A stretch of DNA of 64,000 nt, taken from assembly GCA_002189035.1 (NCBI GenBank), contig CM007989.1, forward strand, positions 2,232,001 to 2,296,000, given 5' to 3'. This stretch comes from Utricularia gibba (Eukaryota; Streptophyta; Magnoliopsida; Lamiales; Lentibulariaceae). The translations under genes were made by a program, and so were the position numbers. A model generated the notes under the pieces. It saw nothing but the letters and a program-made list of their open reading frames with translations, did not search any database and was not told the DNA's origin. Within the stretch, counting starts at the first letter, position 1. Each line of letters begins with the position of its first letter. Below are positions 25,260-37,260 of this stretch, in pieces.

Positions 25260-27327
25260 ATGGCTTCCGCCGTGTTAGCGAGCCAGAATGAGTCGACTTG
25301 GGCTCCAATGGGGAAAATTACCTACTCAAGCCCTCATATGACCGCCAACCCTAATCCCAACTCCAAGAAGAAACAGAAGCAATTCCACGAAAACGCCGCC
25401 CGGTATCACCAGACTCGTCATCTTCAGCATAACAGCAGCAACTTCGATTCCCCCGTTGTCACGCAGACGGCGTCCGATGACGCGTATTCCTTCAACCAGC
25501 CGTCTACGAGCCGCAACGCTGTTAATTACGGTGGGTATTTGACTTTCGAGGTGTCTACTTACTCAAAGACCGAGCTTGTATCGCTGAGGAAACGACTACT
25601 GGCTGAGCTCGACCAAGTTCGGGAGTTTCGTAGTCGGGTTGAGACTGGAGGGTTGGAGATTTCAAAATCGAAAGTGAAATCGAAAAAGGTAGTTGGGAAT
25701 ACCAAGTACGTGTCTGCGGTTGGCTCAGTTCCTAAGAAATTGAGAAACGAGAATGACGCGGTCTGTTCTGATGCTGTATCTGTTGAAGTTTTGTTGAAGG
25801 AATGTGGCAAGATAGTCTCAAAATTGATCAGCCACAAGCACGGATACGTATTTCGGTTACCGGTGGATGCTGCTGCTTTGGGTCTTCACGATTATCACAT
25901 GATTGTGAAGAGACCCATGGATCTGGGGACTGTCAAAAGTAACCTTTCCAAGGGTATGTATGCTACGCCTGTCGAATTTGCTTCTGATGTTAGGCTAACT
26001 TTCAATAACGCGCTGCTGTACAACCCCAAGAGTGACCCTGTTCATGGTATGGCGGAGCAACTTTTAGCTCGATTCGAGGAATTGTTTAGACCAGTACAGG
26101 ACAAGATGGACATGCATTTGAATCGGGGAAGAGAGGAATATTGCGAGTATGGGGATAATGGGGAGCTGCAGCTTGGTGCTATTGACGAGCTGCAGGGCAG
26201 CTCTTGGAATAATATGAATCAAGTTGTTAGTTCACCCTCGAGATCAAAGAAAGTGAAGTCGAAATCCAGTCCCGTTGATCAGGTTTTCAAGAAGCTCGAT
26301 CGGCTTCCAGTAACAGGGCAGGCCCATTCTAGTGCATCTACGCCATCTAATCCTCCACCTCCCGTGAATCAAGCGCAGTTGGTCAAAGAGCTCACTCCGT
26401 CTCCTGTGAGAGCCCCCCCTCCAGTTAAGGAACAGAAGATGGGGCGAGGGGCGACAGTCAGACAGCCGAAGCCAAAGGCCAAAGATCCTAATAAACGAGA
26501 TATGAGCATGGAGGAAAAGCAGAAACTTGGGCTTGGATTGCAAAGTCTGCCCCAAGAAAAAATGCCCCAACTAATACAGATTATTAGGAAGAGAAATGAG
26601 CATTTGGCTCAAGATGGTGATGAAATCGAACTCGACATTGAGGCCCTTGACACTGAAACACTTTGGGAGCTTGATCGTTTTGTGACGAATTGGAAGAAGA
26701 TGGTCAGCAAGACAAAGAGACAAGCATTGATGATGAACTATAACGCGGATGGTGGACTAGCTCCTCCTGCTCCCTCCTCAATGGATGCTGAACACGATGT
26801 GGTGAGTGTTAATTGCTGTCATTCAGTATGCCTTGTGTTGATTGATAGAACTTTTCTTGTAGAAATGGGCTTGTGGGGCGGTGTCTCTTCTATTATTTTT
26901 GTCATTTACGCTGGCTATTAATTCTGTAGGCTGGTGTAATGATCGACAAGAATAATGATGTTGCAACAAAAGTGAAGGAGAACGAGGATGAAGATGTAGA
27001 TATCGATGATGATACACCCGCAGCAAGCTTCCCCCCAGTAGATATCGAAAAAGATGAAGGGGCACCTGGTGGGGGTGGGTGGTGGTGCTCTCGAGCAAGA
27101 TCTACATCAAGATCAAGATCGAGTTCACGGGCACCATCCTCGTGCTAGTAGCAGTAGCAGTTCTGGTAGCTCAAGCAGCGGCTCTTCATCATCGAGCGGT
27201 ATTAGATGCTTTGGCCCCTCCAGTAACTGCTTTCACGGCTATATGCTAAAATGACTGCGATCTTGCAGATTCCGATTCTGGAAGCTCTTCCGGAAGTGAA
27301 TCCGATGCCGATGACGCCCACTCTTGA
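25260..27327 (+). CDS. GTE: GTE bromodomain and ET-domain protein, frameshifted in exon 2
   Basis: Plant BET-type transcription regulator that binds acetylated histone tails. Exons are 25260-26801, 26930-27198 and 27269-27327. The start MASAVLASQNE is the conserved GTE2/GTE7 start. The bromodomain lies at about residues 175-283 (VFRLPVDAAALGLHDYHMIV, RPMDLGTVKSNL, LLYNPKSDPVHGMAEQL). The NET/ET domain is at about 410-490 (MSMEEKQKLGLGLQSLP, LWELDRFVTNWKK). The tail is acidic and Ser-rich, ending DSDSGSSSGSESDADDAHS. Exon 2 changes frame in a G-rich tract at 27068-27088. The Ser-rich tail is reached only if one base is removed or two are added; read straight, the protein ends early at 27148. 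Both functional domains are unaffected. Confidence 0.88.
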
Positions 27328-27863
27328 TGATTCACATCTAACGCCATGTTTGGTTTGTAGCTGCTGCCTCCTCCTCTACGTACGTTGCTGGATGGATGGC
27401 GGACTGGAAGTTGTTCTTTTCACAACAATCCCTAGACATTGGACAGCTGCTTGAAAAGCTTGATCATCACAACTTCGCAGGAAGCTGATGCGCAGGAAGA
27501 ATTTTAGGAGTATATTCGTGTTTGTTTGTAATGAAATTGAATGAATTTGTTGTGATTCCTCAGGCTGGTATCGTTGTCTAAGAGAGGGACCAACCCATTG
27601 CACAGTTTTCCCACTTGGTACGAGAATCTCCTCTTCGTATTTATCACATGATCTGTTGTCCGCAACATCAACCACAACTTCTGGAAAAAAAGAAGAAAGA
27701 ATGGCTGACTGACAATCACACGAGAATAAAAGATTTGACTTTGGATGCTTGCAATGTAGAACCCGCTGGCGTTACAGTTTAACAAAAAAATATCTGAAGG
27801 CTCGAAAGCGAAAGATCGATGAAAAGGAGCTGTCCCATGCAACACTCCTCCCGTTCCAGACAT
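27328..27863. other. Convergent 3' flanks of GTE and HSP70 copy 1
   Basis: No gene seen; this should hold the 3' UTRs of the two convergent genes. Confidence 0.5.
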
Positions 27864-30438
27864 CTACTTCTTCACCTCCTCGTAATCCGCCTCCGGCGGC
27901 TGATCACCTTTGGGACCGTCGGAGGAGCCGCTGCCGGACATGTGCTGCCCTATTTTCGAAACAGCACGGTTTGCTGCGTCCAACTTCGACTTGATGTCAT
28001 CAATGTTGTCTGTCGCCATGGCACTTCTCAAGTCGGACACGGCTGTCTGAATTTCGGAAACCACTTCCCCGGGGATCTTGTCCTTGTATTCATTTAGGCT
28101 CTTCTCGATGCTGTAGATCGTCGTGTCTGCGTTGTTCCTAATGTCGATCAGTGCCTTCCGTTCCTGATCCTTCTGAGCATGCATCTCCGCTTCCTTCACC
28201 ATCTTTTCAATCTCATGATCTGACAGACCACCAGATGAACGTATTGTAATCTGCTGCTCCTTCCCGGTGGTCTTGTCTTTTGCAGAAACGGTGACAATCC
28301 CGTTGGCATCGATGTCAAATGTCACTTCAATCTGAGGCATTCCTCTGGGAGCTGGAGGAATGCCAACCAGATCAAATTCACCAAGGAGTTTGTTGTCCGA
28401 GGCCATTTCCCTCTCTCCTTGCAACACCTTGATACCCACCTGGGTTTGGTTGTCAGCTGCTGTGGAGAATGTCTGCAAAATTGCAGCGTGAGAAGAGTGA
28501 GCTAATTTGCTTCCAAAAAAATAGATAAATAAATAAACTGGGTACGTAACAAATAGTTCACCTGGCTCTTCTTTGTGGGAATCGTCGTGTTTCTACTGAT
28601 CAATCGGGTGAAGATGCCACCCAGCGTCTCGATACCGAGAGAAAGAGGAGTGACATCGAGCAGAAGCAGCTCCTTCACATCACCTTTCAATATGGCTCCC
28701 TGGATCGCAGCACCCATTGCGACCGCCTCGTCTGGATTCACACCTTTGCTAGGAGTCTTCCCAAAGATCTCAGTAACTACTTCTTGGACCTTGGGCACAC
28801 GAGTCATCCCACCAACGAGGAGGACTTCATCAACATCCTTGGTAGATATCCCAGCGTCCTTCAAACAACTCTTGCATGGTGCCTTGGTTCTTTCGATTAG
28901 GCTGCTCACCAAAGCTTCAAACTTTGATCTTGTCAAAGTTATATTCAAATGCTTCGCGCCAGATGAATCCGCAGTTATGAAGGGAAGGTTGATTTCAGTT
29001 TGTGAGGTAGACGAAAGCTCTATTTTGGCCTTCTCAGCTGCCTCTCGGAGTCTTTGCAGCGCAAGCCTGTCCTTTGCCAAGTCAATGCCTTCTGTCCTCT
29101 TAAACTCGCCTACCAGGAACTCCAACAGGGTGTTATCGAAGTCCTCTCCTCCCAAAAACGTATCGCCATTGGTTGCTTTTACCTATACAACACAGGTGAT
29201 TACTGTGGGAGCTATGAAATAAATAATGAAACGGTGAAATTATCAAATCGTTTCTTACCTCAAAAACACCACCCGAAATCTCCAAAATAGACACATCAAA
29301 AGTTCCACCTCCAAGATCGAAAACAGCAACTAACCCTCTTTGTTGTTCAATCCATATGAAAGTGCAGCTGCTGTAGGCTCATTGATGATTCTTTCAACAT
29401 CAAGCCCGGCTATTCTGCCAGCGTCTTTGGTAGCTTGCCTCTGTGCATCATTGAAATAAGCCGGAACAGTGATGACAGCTTTACTTATGGACTTATTGAG
29501 ATAGGCTTCAGCTGTTTCCTTCATTTTTGTCAAAACAAAAGCACCAATCTGACTTGCAGAATACTGTTGCCCATTAGCTTCAACCCATGCATCTCCGTTG
29601 GGTGCCTTGACAATCTTATACGGGACCATTTTCATCTCCTTTTGTGTCTGAGGATCGTCAAACCTTCTTCCGATGAGCCTTTTAGTTCCAAAAACTGTAT
29701 TCGTTGGGTTTGTCACAGCTTGTCTCTTTGCTGGGGTTCCCACCAGAAGCTCTCCTTTTTGGTTGAAAGCAACAACTGATGGAGTTGTTCGAGCTCCCTC
29801 AGAGTTCTCAATAACCTTTGGGGTCTGAATAAAACATTTTGTGCATGGTCAGCCACGGAATCTGAAAAGAATGTATTCAGTGACAATGATGCAAGAAGCG
29901 AAAAATACCTTTCCCTCTGAAACGGCTACACAAGAATTTGTAGTACCTAAATCAATCCCGATAATCTCAGTACCAGCTGGTTTTGTGCTGCAAGAAAAAC
30001 ATAGCATAATCAAGAATATGGAAAAAAAACTGTTCCAAATTTGAAGTAGATGAAAGCACCACCATACCTGTACGCACGGGTAAGACTAGCCCAATTGTTA
30101 CCCGCCTTCCACGAAGGTTTTGCATTTCCCGCTAACTGCATCGACATACAAGAATCACGACAGATATTCTTTCAGTCAAAACCAGAACATACAACAAAGT
30201 AGCGAGCGCGAGAAAAAAAATACATGATTCCAAATAGCTTAAACCATGGTTCCAGATAGCTGAAGTTTCATAATCCAACTCTAAGAACCAAGCAGAGAGC
30301 AAACCCATTCACAGCACGCAATACTAACAAAACCCAGGCGATAGAAAAATAATAAGTTCGACGAAAGAAGCTCACAGTTGTAAACGCAGGAGAGAATTCA
30401 CGACGCCGCAGAGATCTCACAAGAAGAGAGGCCGCCAT
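27864..30438 (-). CDS. mtHSC70: Mitochondrial HSP70, copy 1, one-base deletion in exon 4
   Basis: DnaK-type chaperone of the mitochondrial matrix, acting in protein import and folding. Six exons in transcription order: 30376-30438, 30068-30135, 29909-29987, 29259-29824, 28562-29182 and 27864-28472; the intended product is about 668 residues. The targeting peptide starts [19 protein letters not shown]. The ATPase domain shows [13 protein letters not shown] and [14 protein letters not shown]; the substrate domain follows [18 protein letters not shown]. The Gly/Ser/Asp-rich tail ends [11 protein letters not shown]. After SYGLNNKEG the frame hits a TAG at 29330-29332 because one base is missing at 29333/29334; copy 2 has GGGCTTA where copy 1 has GGGTTA. 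I favour a consensus error over a true null allele. Confidence 0.93.
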
Positions 30439-30923
30439 CACCAAAACCAATAGAAAGGGAATGCTCCGATAGGGTTTATGAAGCAACTGTGGGAGGGTTT
30501 GGGAGGACGGAAAGTTCCAGATGCATCACATTTCTAAAGGTGCTTTGTATATATATGTTCAAAATAACAATATTTTTATACAAAAGGTATGTATTATTTT
30601 AACTTTCTGATTTTATAAAATTAATTATTTTCTAAATTATTATTGACATGCAGAGCAATATTTTGGTGGACAATATAAATTATTTTTAAAAAATGTGAAG
30701 CAATTTCTTCATCATATATTGTATGTATAATAATATTTCATAAATAATTAGTTGAAAAGACAACAGTAGAATAAATACGGAAATGAAAAAACATCAATTG
30801 TTCGATGTTAAATCCGTGCACAAAAAAAAAAAAAAAAAAAAAAAACAGTCAACCGCATTTCTGTAAAAAATATTCACCTATGCGCAACAGAGAACAGAGA
30901 GAGAGAGGCAAATAGTAGCAGAC
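30439..30923. other. Spacer between HSP70 copy 1 and CorA-like gene
   Basis: AT-rich, with an uninterrupted A24 tract at 30822-30845. No gene. Confidence 0.6.
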
Positions 30924-33090
30924 CTAAAGCCGAAGATATCCAGCTTTCTCTGCTCTATCTCCATATAGTCCGGCGCTCCGAGCAAATGATCTCCAACTGA
31001 GAGACCAACTTCTGGTCAACTGTTTCCGGTGCTGCCAAGCCGCGGCACGTCTATAGAGAGCTGGAAAGGTGAAGCAGAGGAGGACTATCGCCAGTGTTGC
31101 GACCCCCAGGATGATCACGTTGCGGAAACCTTCCTTGGTTTCAGGGTTCCGTTGCCCGGTCCATGGGACTCCTCCCACGTTCATCCCGAAAACTGTTTCA
31201 ATAGGATAACCCCAACGAAGGGGAGTGATGAGATTAAATTCGTGCCTGGACAAAATATGATGACCAGAAGGAACTTTGCAAATGGCCTAATTCTGCTATA
31301 TGCTCTTCTGGTGTTTCATGCTGTAATGGGAAACATGTGCAAGAAAACATAACAATATCTACCAGAGAAAAGGACTTCTAAGTGTTTGGAATTCATGGAG
31401 CAATCATTTAGTTGCAGGAGCGGTTAGTTATCAACGAAATAGCACACACCATAACACCCCATTGCCTGAAGCTCAAGCAGAATACTAACCTCCGGTGATG
31501 ATTGATAGGGGTAGAAATATGATGGAGAGGAACGAGAGAAAGTATAGCTTTCTGTGTATCTGCTCGGCCTGCCAACTGTCAAGTCCAGCTTGAATTGCTG
31601 TTATGCGGTTTGCTACGAAGCCAACGTTTTCCTTTAGTCTCCTTATCTGTGCAACTAATTCTTCCAAGGCGTTCACATCCTCTTGGCTGAGCCACTCCTT
31701 CAAGGAGCACTTTTCCTTGACTCGTGGGAAAACTTGCTCACTGTGAGCAATCACCTGCGGTTAGCCAAGAGCAGAGTTCATAATGACACTGTTGTCAGTG
31801 CAATTCATGCATCTGGTGCAGAAGATGTTCATAATGAAGTACTAAAATTTTCAAAACACAGCTGCAAATCCTGTTCCTAAAATGCACATTTAGCTGATTA
31901 CGGCCCTCATAGTGATTTGTCATTCGGTATCAGAGAAGTATCATTTACCTGCAACAAGCGTTGCAAGTCGAGATGCATTCTAGGAAGTATTCTCTCATCC
32001 AACACCTGTTTCTTCAAACCAAAACCACCTGCAAGATGAAAAACATGTCATAGCCAAAGTAGCAATGGGAGTTAAAAAGAAATCATACAACCTTCAAATT
32101 TGTTCCTTTTAGCTTTAAGGTATACATAGGCACAATGAATGCCCTATGGCCATACACCTCAGAAGCTAAAACCTTGGAATACTTGCACCAAAAAAGAATG
32201 ACTTAAAAATGATGATGCGATGGTTCGTATCTAAAAGAGTACATAGAGGACTTCATGATGCAGTTAAGAGAATGAAGAAGAAAAAAACTACTGAAATTTC
32301 GGCAGTCAAGAAAGGCACATTGCACAAAGTGACTCCAGTGAATATGAAAAATCATACCTCTGTCAAGATCAATTTCAATGGTGTCCAATTCCATCTCAAG
32401 TGCCGTCAAGACATCTTGAAGGTGGTCCACATGTGTATCAATTATATGAACCACAAGATTAGAGACTGATCTAGGAATACGATTGTCAGCTCCTTCAGAA
32501 TGATTCATGGTCAAAAGAGACTCAAGGAGTCGCTCATTGATCACAAACCCTTGCCTACCACTCTTTATCGAGGATTCAACAGCAGGGATCTCAGAAAGCA
32601 AAGATTTATCGGCTGGCGAAAATTCCAGCCTTGGAACTCGTCCCATTGAAACTGTGATGATGGAGTTTTCTGTAACTCTTGCTGCAATTCTAAACGCAAA
32701 CTTGCCGGAAGCAGGGCGTGGTGAGTTGACTCTAAATACAAGAGCACCATCTACATACCCACAAAAGGGCCCGTTGGTCACAAGTGAGAGTATATCCTGA
32801 AGCTTCAATGGAGGGCATAGAATGCTTATGAGGTACTGGGCAACTTGTGTTAGCTTCTCATGGTCTTTGGGGAGCTCCACATGATACCAACAAAACTCCT
32901 TTCCTTTACCTGGAGCCAAATCCCATTCTTTGTTGTAATAATTTCCATCGCCATCAAATATATAAGCCTTTTGCTTCACGGCTCCCGGATAGCGAGAATT
33001 GTGTATATGGATCTCCCTTACACTTGTTCCAGGACCTGATTTTTCAATATCAGGATTCCTTTCCACGCCATCAATGCCAATTATCTCCAT
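30924..33090 (-). CDS. CorA-like magnesium transporter family protein
   Basis: Predicted divalent cation (Mg) channel of the plant CorA-like branch distinct from MRS2/MGT. Four exons in transcription order: 32358-33090, 31949-32028, 31490-31754 and 30924-31192, giving 448 residues. A long soluble N-terminal domain contains EFCWYHVELPKDHEKLTQ and SNLVVHIIDTHVDHLQDVL. A coiled region (ALEELVAQIRRLKENV) leads to two C-terminal membrane segments, LYFLSFLSIIFLPLSIITGG and VIILGVATLAIVLLCFTFP. Between them is the signature GMN in VFGMNVGGVPW, encoded just after the last intron. The basic tail ends GYLRL. The start at 33090 is the first ATG of the conserved open frame; 5' UTR exons may lie upstream. 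Confidence 0.88.
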
Positions 33091-34281
33091 CAAGAACCAA
33101 CAAAATCAATTCATGAATGTTTGGGGTTCTATTACACGTTATCCTGAACACCAGTCTCCCACCCAGGCCAAGGGATCTGTAGTTCAAGAAAACATGGGAG
33201 TGAAGCTCGCATCCCTTAATAACAAGACGACCACCTGAATCTACTCACGAATCAACATATCAAATTACAATAACAATCTTACAGCAGGTGTTCTCTACTC
33301 CTTCCACATGAAAAACAGAGATCAGGAACAGTCGTGATCCAAATTCCGTCCCGAGCGCGAATTACAAACTTCCAAAATTAGACCACAGAATCCAATATTG
33401 AGGTCGCAAATATGATCTTTTGGAGTTAGCGGCTTTGCCCAGAACCACGAATAAGTTCTTTTTCTCAGAAAACGTCGATGAATACGACTTGAAAAGGGAT
33501 AAGGGGGAAATTGAGACTGATTCAAAACGGAAACATTAAAGTCTCCTCGCAGAAGCTTCCATGAAGTATCCTCTTGCATCCGCATCCCGGTGTCAACTCC
33601 TCAAATCTGAGAGCCTGTTCAAAAAAAAAAGACCGTAAATTCTGAAAATTAACTCAACTAATCCCCAACCCTGTTTCCATGTTTAAAAAACAAGTTCAAC
33701 ATTTTGATTTGCCGGTAAGAAAGGGTGAGAATTTCCCCCAGGAAAAAGTAGTTTGATCAGTGTGATTTGCATGTTCGTACCTATTCGACAACCCGAAATG
33801 GTGAACCCGCGAACCGTTCAACAACCCGAAATGCTGTAGCCTAATGCCATAACTTTCTTCGGTTGCTCTGTTCTACTTGGCTTTTCTCATCCACATGGTG
33901 TCAGTTACTTGACCATCTTTCCCCCCTGCGACCCATAAATAGCTATTCGCTCTATAAAAGTTCCCACCTCCCAAAACCCTGCACTTCTCCGGCCACCGTC
34001 TGCGGCATGTCTCCCCTCATGTTTCCTCAGTTGGATTCCCACCTGAAGTGAACTTTAATTTAACTTCAATGCCGCACCCTAATAAAATTCTTGACCACAA
34101 AAAATTTTATGAGGTTTATTCATGAAACAACGTTTCAAGCCACCGCTGGTTCGACACCAAGAAAATAGCAGCTTGACTTTAATTTCGCCAAGAATCCCAT
34201 AGCTTGAATCGAAGCAACCGCGAAAGGGAGATCGACACATCAGATGCTGCAGGATCACCCAGTTTCATGCCAAGAATCGAC
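33091..34281. other. CorA-like 5' region and HSP70 copy 2 3' flank
   Basis: 33322-33585 is open on the minus strand but lacks a recognisable domain and probably lies in 5' UTR or promoter sequence. 33600-34280 shows no gene. Confidence 0.4.
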
Positions 34282-36855
34282 CTATTTCTTTACCTCATCG
34301 TACTCCGCCTCCGGAGGCTGATCACCACTGTCTTTGGGACCGTCGGAGGAGCCGCTGCCGGACATGTGCTGGCCAATTTTCGAAACAGCACGGTTTGCTG
34401 CGTCCAACTTTGACTTGATGTCATCAATGTTGTCTGTCACCATGGCGCTTCGCAAATCGGACACGGCTGTCTGTATTTCGGAAACCACTTCCCCAGGGAT
34501 CTTGTCCTTGTATTCGTTTAGGCTCTTCTCGATGCTGTAGATCGTTGTGTCTGCGTTGTTCCTAATGTCGATCAGTGCCTTCCTTTCCTGATCCTTCTGA
34601 GCATGCACCTCGGCTTCCTTGACCATCTTTTCAATCTCATGATCTGACAGACCACCAGATGAACGTATTGTAATCTGCTGCTCCTTCCCGGTGGTCTTGT
34701 CTTTTGCAGAAACGGTGACAATCCCGTTGGCATCGATGTCAAATGTCACTTCAATCTGAGGCATTCCTCTGGGAGCTGGAGGAATGCCAACCAGATCAAA
34801 TTCACCAAGGAGTTTGTTGTCCGAGGCCATTTCCCTCTCTCCTTGCAACACCTTGATACCCACCTGGTTTGGTTGTCAGCTGCTGTGGAGAATGTCTGCA
34901 AAATTGCAGCGTGAGAAGAGTGAGCTAATTTGCTTCCAAAAAAATAGATAAATAAATAAACTGGGTACGTAACAAATAGTTCACCTGGCTCTTCTTTGTG
35001 GGAATCGTCGTGTTTCTACTGATCAATCGGGTGAAGATGCCACCCAGCGTCTCGATACCGAGAGAAAGAGGAGTGACATCGAGCAGAAGCAGCTCCTTCA
35101 CATCACCTTTCAATATGGCTCCCTGGATCGCGGCACCCATTGCCACGGCCTCGTCTGGATTCACACCCTTGCTAGGAGTCTTCCCAAAGATCTCAGTAAC
35201 TATTTCTTGGACCTTGGGCACACGAGTCATCCCACCAACGAGGAGGACTTCGTCAACATCCTTGGTAGATATCCCAGCGTCCTTCAAACAACTCTTGCAT
35301 GGCGCCTTGGTTCTTTCGATTAGATTGCTCACCAAAGCTTCAAACTTTGATCTTGTCAAAGTTATATTCAAATGCTTCGCGCCAGATGAATCTGCAGTTA
35401 TGAAGGGAAGATTAATTTCGGTCTGTGAGGTAGACGAAAGCTCTATTTTGGCCTTCTCAGCTGCCTCTCGGAGTCTTTGCAGCGCAAGCCTGTCCTTCGC
35501 CAAGTCAATGCCTTCTGTCCTCTTAAACTCGCCTACCAGGAACTCCAACAGGGTGTTATCGAAGTCCTCTCCTCCAAGAACGTATCGCCATTGGTTGCTT
35601 TGACCTACGCAAGGCAAATCATTACCGAGGGTTCCATGAAACACAGAGGAAAAATACTAAAGTTGACGGTTTCATACCTCAAAAACGCCCCCAGATATCT
35701 CCAAAATCGATACGTCAAAAGTTCCACCTCCAAGATCGAAAACAGCAACTAAGCCCTCTTTGTTGTTCAATCCATATGAAAGTGCAGCTGCTGTAGGCTC
35801 ATTTATGATTCTTTCAACATCAAGGCCCGCTATTCTGCCAGCGTCTTTGGTAGCTTGCCTCTGTGCATCATTGAAATAGGCCGGGACAGTGATGACAGCT
35901 TTACTTATGGACTTATTGAGATAAGCTTCAGCTGTTTCCTTCATTTTTTTCAAAACAAAAGCACCAATTTGACTTGCAGAATATTGTTGCCCATTAGCTT
36001 CAACCCACGCATCTCCGTTGGGTGCCTTGACAATCTTATACGGGACCATTTTCATCTCCTTTTGTGTCTGAGGATCGTCAAACCTTCTTCCGATGAGCCT
36101 TTTCGTTCCAAAAACCGTGTTCGTTGGGTTTGTCACAGCTTGTCTCTTTGCTGGGGTTCCCACCAGAAGCTCTCCTTTTTGGTTGAAAGCAACGACTGAT
36201 GGAGTTGTTCGAGCTCCCTCAGAGTTCTCAATAACCTTTGGGGTCTGAATAAAGCATTTGGAACACGGTCAGCTACGGAATCTGAAATAATGTATTCAGT
36301 GTCATTGATCCAAGAAGCGAAAAATACCTTTCCCTCTGAAACGGCTACACAAGAATTTGTAGTGCCTAAATCAATCCCGATAATCTCATTTCCAGCTGGT
36401 TTTGTGCTGACAAAAAAACAGAGTATCTTCAAAAACCCAACAGCATAAGCTCTAAATACTGCTTACATTGCTAAGGAAATGAAATCAACGTACCTGAATG
36501 GGCGGGCAATACTGGCCCATTTGTTACCCAGCATCCACGAAGGCTTGGTATTACCCGCCAACTGCGGACAACAATGAATTGACATATATTCTTCTGTGAA
36601 ACGCCAAATCATACAACAAACTTGACAATCAATAGAGCGAGAAAATATGTAACAGTATTTTACGTGGTTCCAAAAACTTTCATTTTTATAATACAATTCT
36701 AAGAACACATACCGAAGGAAAATACCATTGGGAGCGTTGAAAATACTAGCAAATCCTAGATCGAAAAAGTGAAATCAACGGAAGGAGCTCACAGTTGTAA
36801 ACGCAGGAGATAATTCACGACGACGTAGAGATCGCAGGAGAACAGACGCCGCCAT
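34282..36855 (-). CDS. mtHSC70: Mitochondrial HSP70, copy 2, one-base deletions in exons 5 and 6
   Basis: Second tandem copy of the mitochondrial matrix DnaK-type chaperone. Exons in transcription order: 36793-36855, 36494-36561, 36328-36406, 35678-36244, 34985-35604 and 34282-34895. The targeting peptide is [19 protein letters not shown]. Exon 4, broken in copy 1, is intact here. Exon 5 lacks one base at 35574/35575 (expected FLGGEDF; the other copy has CCC where this one has CC on the plus strand). Exon 6 lacks one base at 34866/34867 (NQTQVGIKV context; GGG in copy 1, GG here). The C-terminus differs slightly: [19 protein letters not shown] against [17 protein letters not shown]. Intron 5 is identical to copy 1. 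The start lies 405 bp from the divergent DRP3 start. Confidence 0.92.
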
Positions 36856-37260
36856 CGCCAAAACCAATCGCAAAGCTACTCCAAGGAGACCGCAGGGTTT
36901 AGGGTTTATGGACAAGAAGTCCAGAAGGTTAATAAATACCTTTTCCAGAATCCGTTGGCTTCTTTCCCAAGGCAAAGTCGTCTCTCATTTCGTTGTTAAT
37001 ATAAAATAAAAATTAATTTGAAATAGAACACGAACTTCAGTGTGTAATTAAATTGATTAATTTGATTAATCACGGGATTAGGGTGGTTAATTGAGCATCC
37101 TTATTCTATCTGGTTTAGGAAGAAACCTTTTTATTTTCATTTATTTTGATTCTTTTACCGGTTTATTGTTGATTTATTATTTTTTTTTCTTTTTTGGCGT
37201 TGGCACACGATTTGAACGCTTACACACTGGGTTCAACGTTCTGTGCTCGTCAAATTTCAA
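36856..37260. promoter_or_regulatory. Shared bidirectional promoter region, HSP70 copy 2 and DRP3
   Basis: Only 405 bases separate two divergent start codons. The middle is AT-rich. No canonical heat-shock element array was recognised by eye. Confidence 0.4.

Noticed and set aside
28575-29222. 215-codon open frame antisense to HSP70 copy 1, repeated antisense to copy 2 (34998-35603)
   Set aside because: It mirrors HSP70 exon 5 codons exactly and recurs only because the exons are duplicated; no independent domain.
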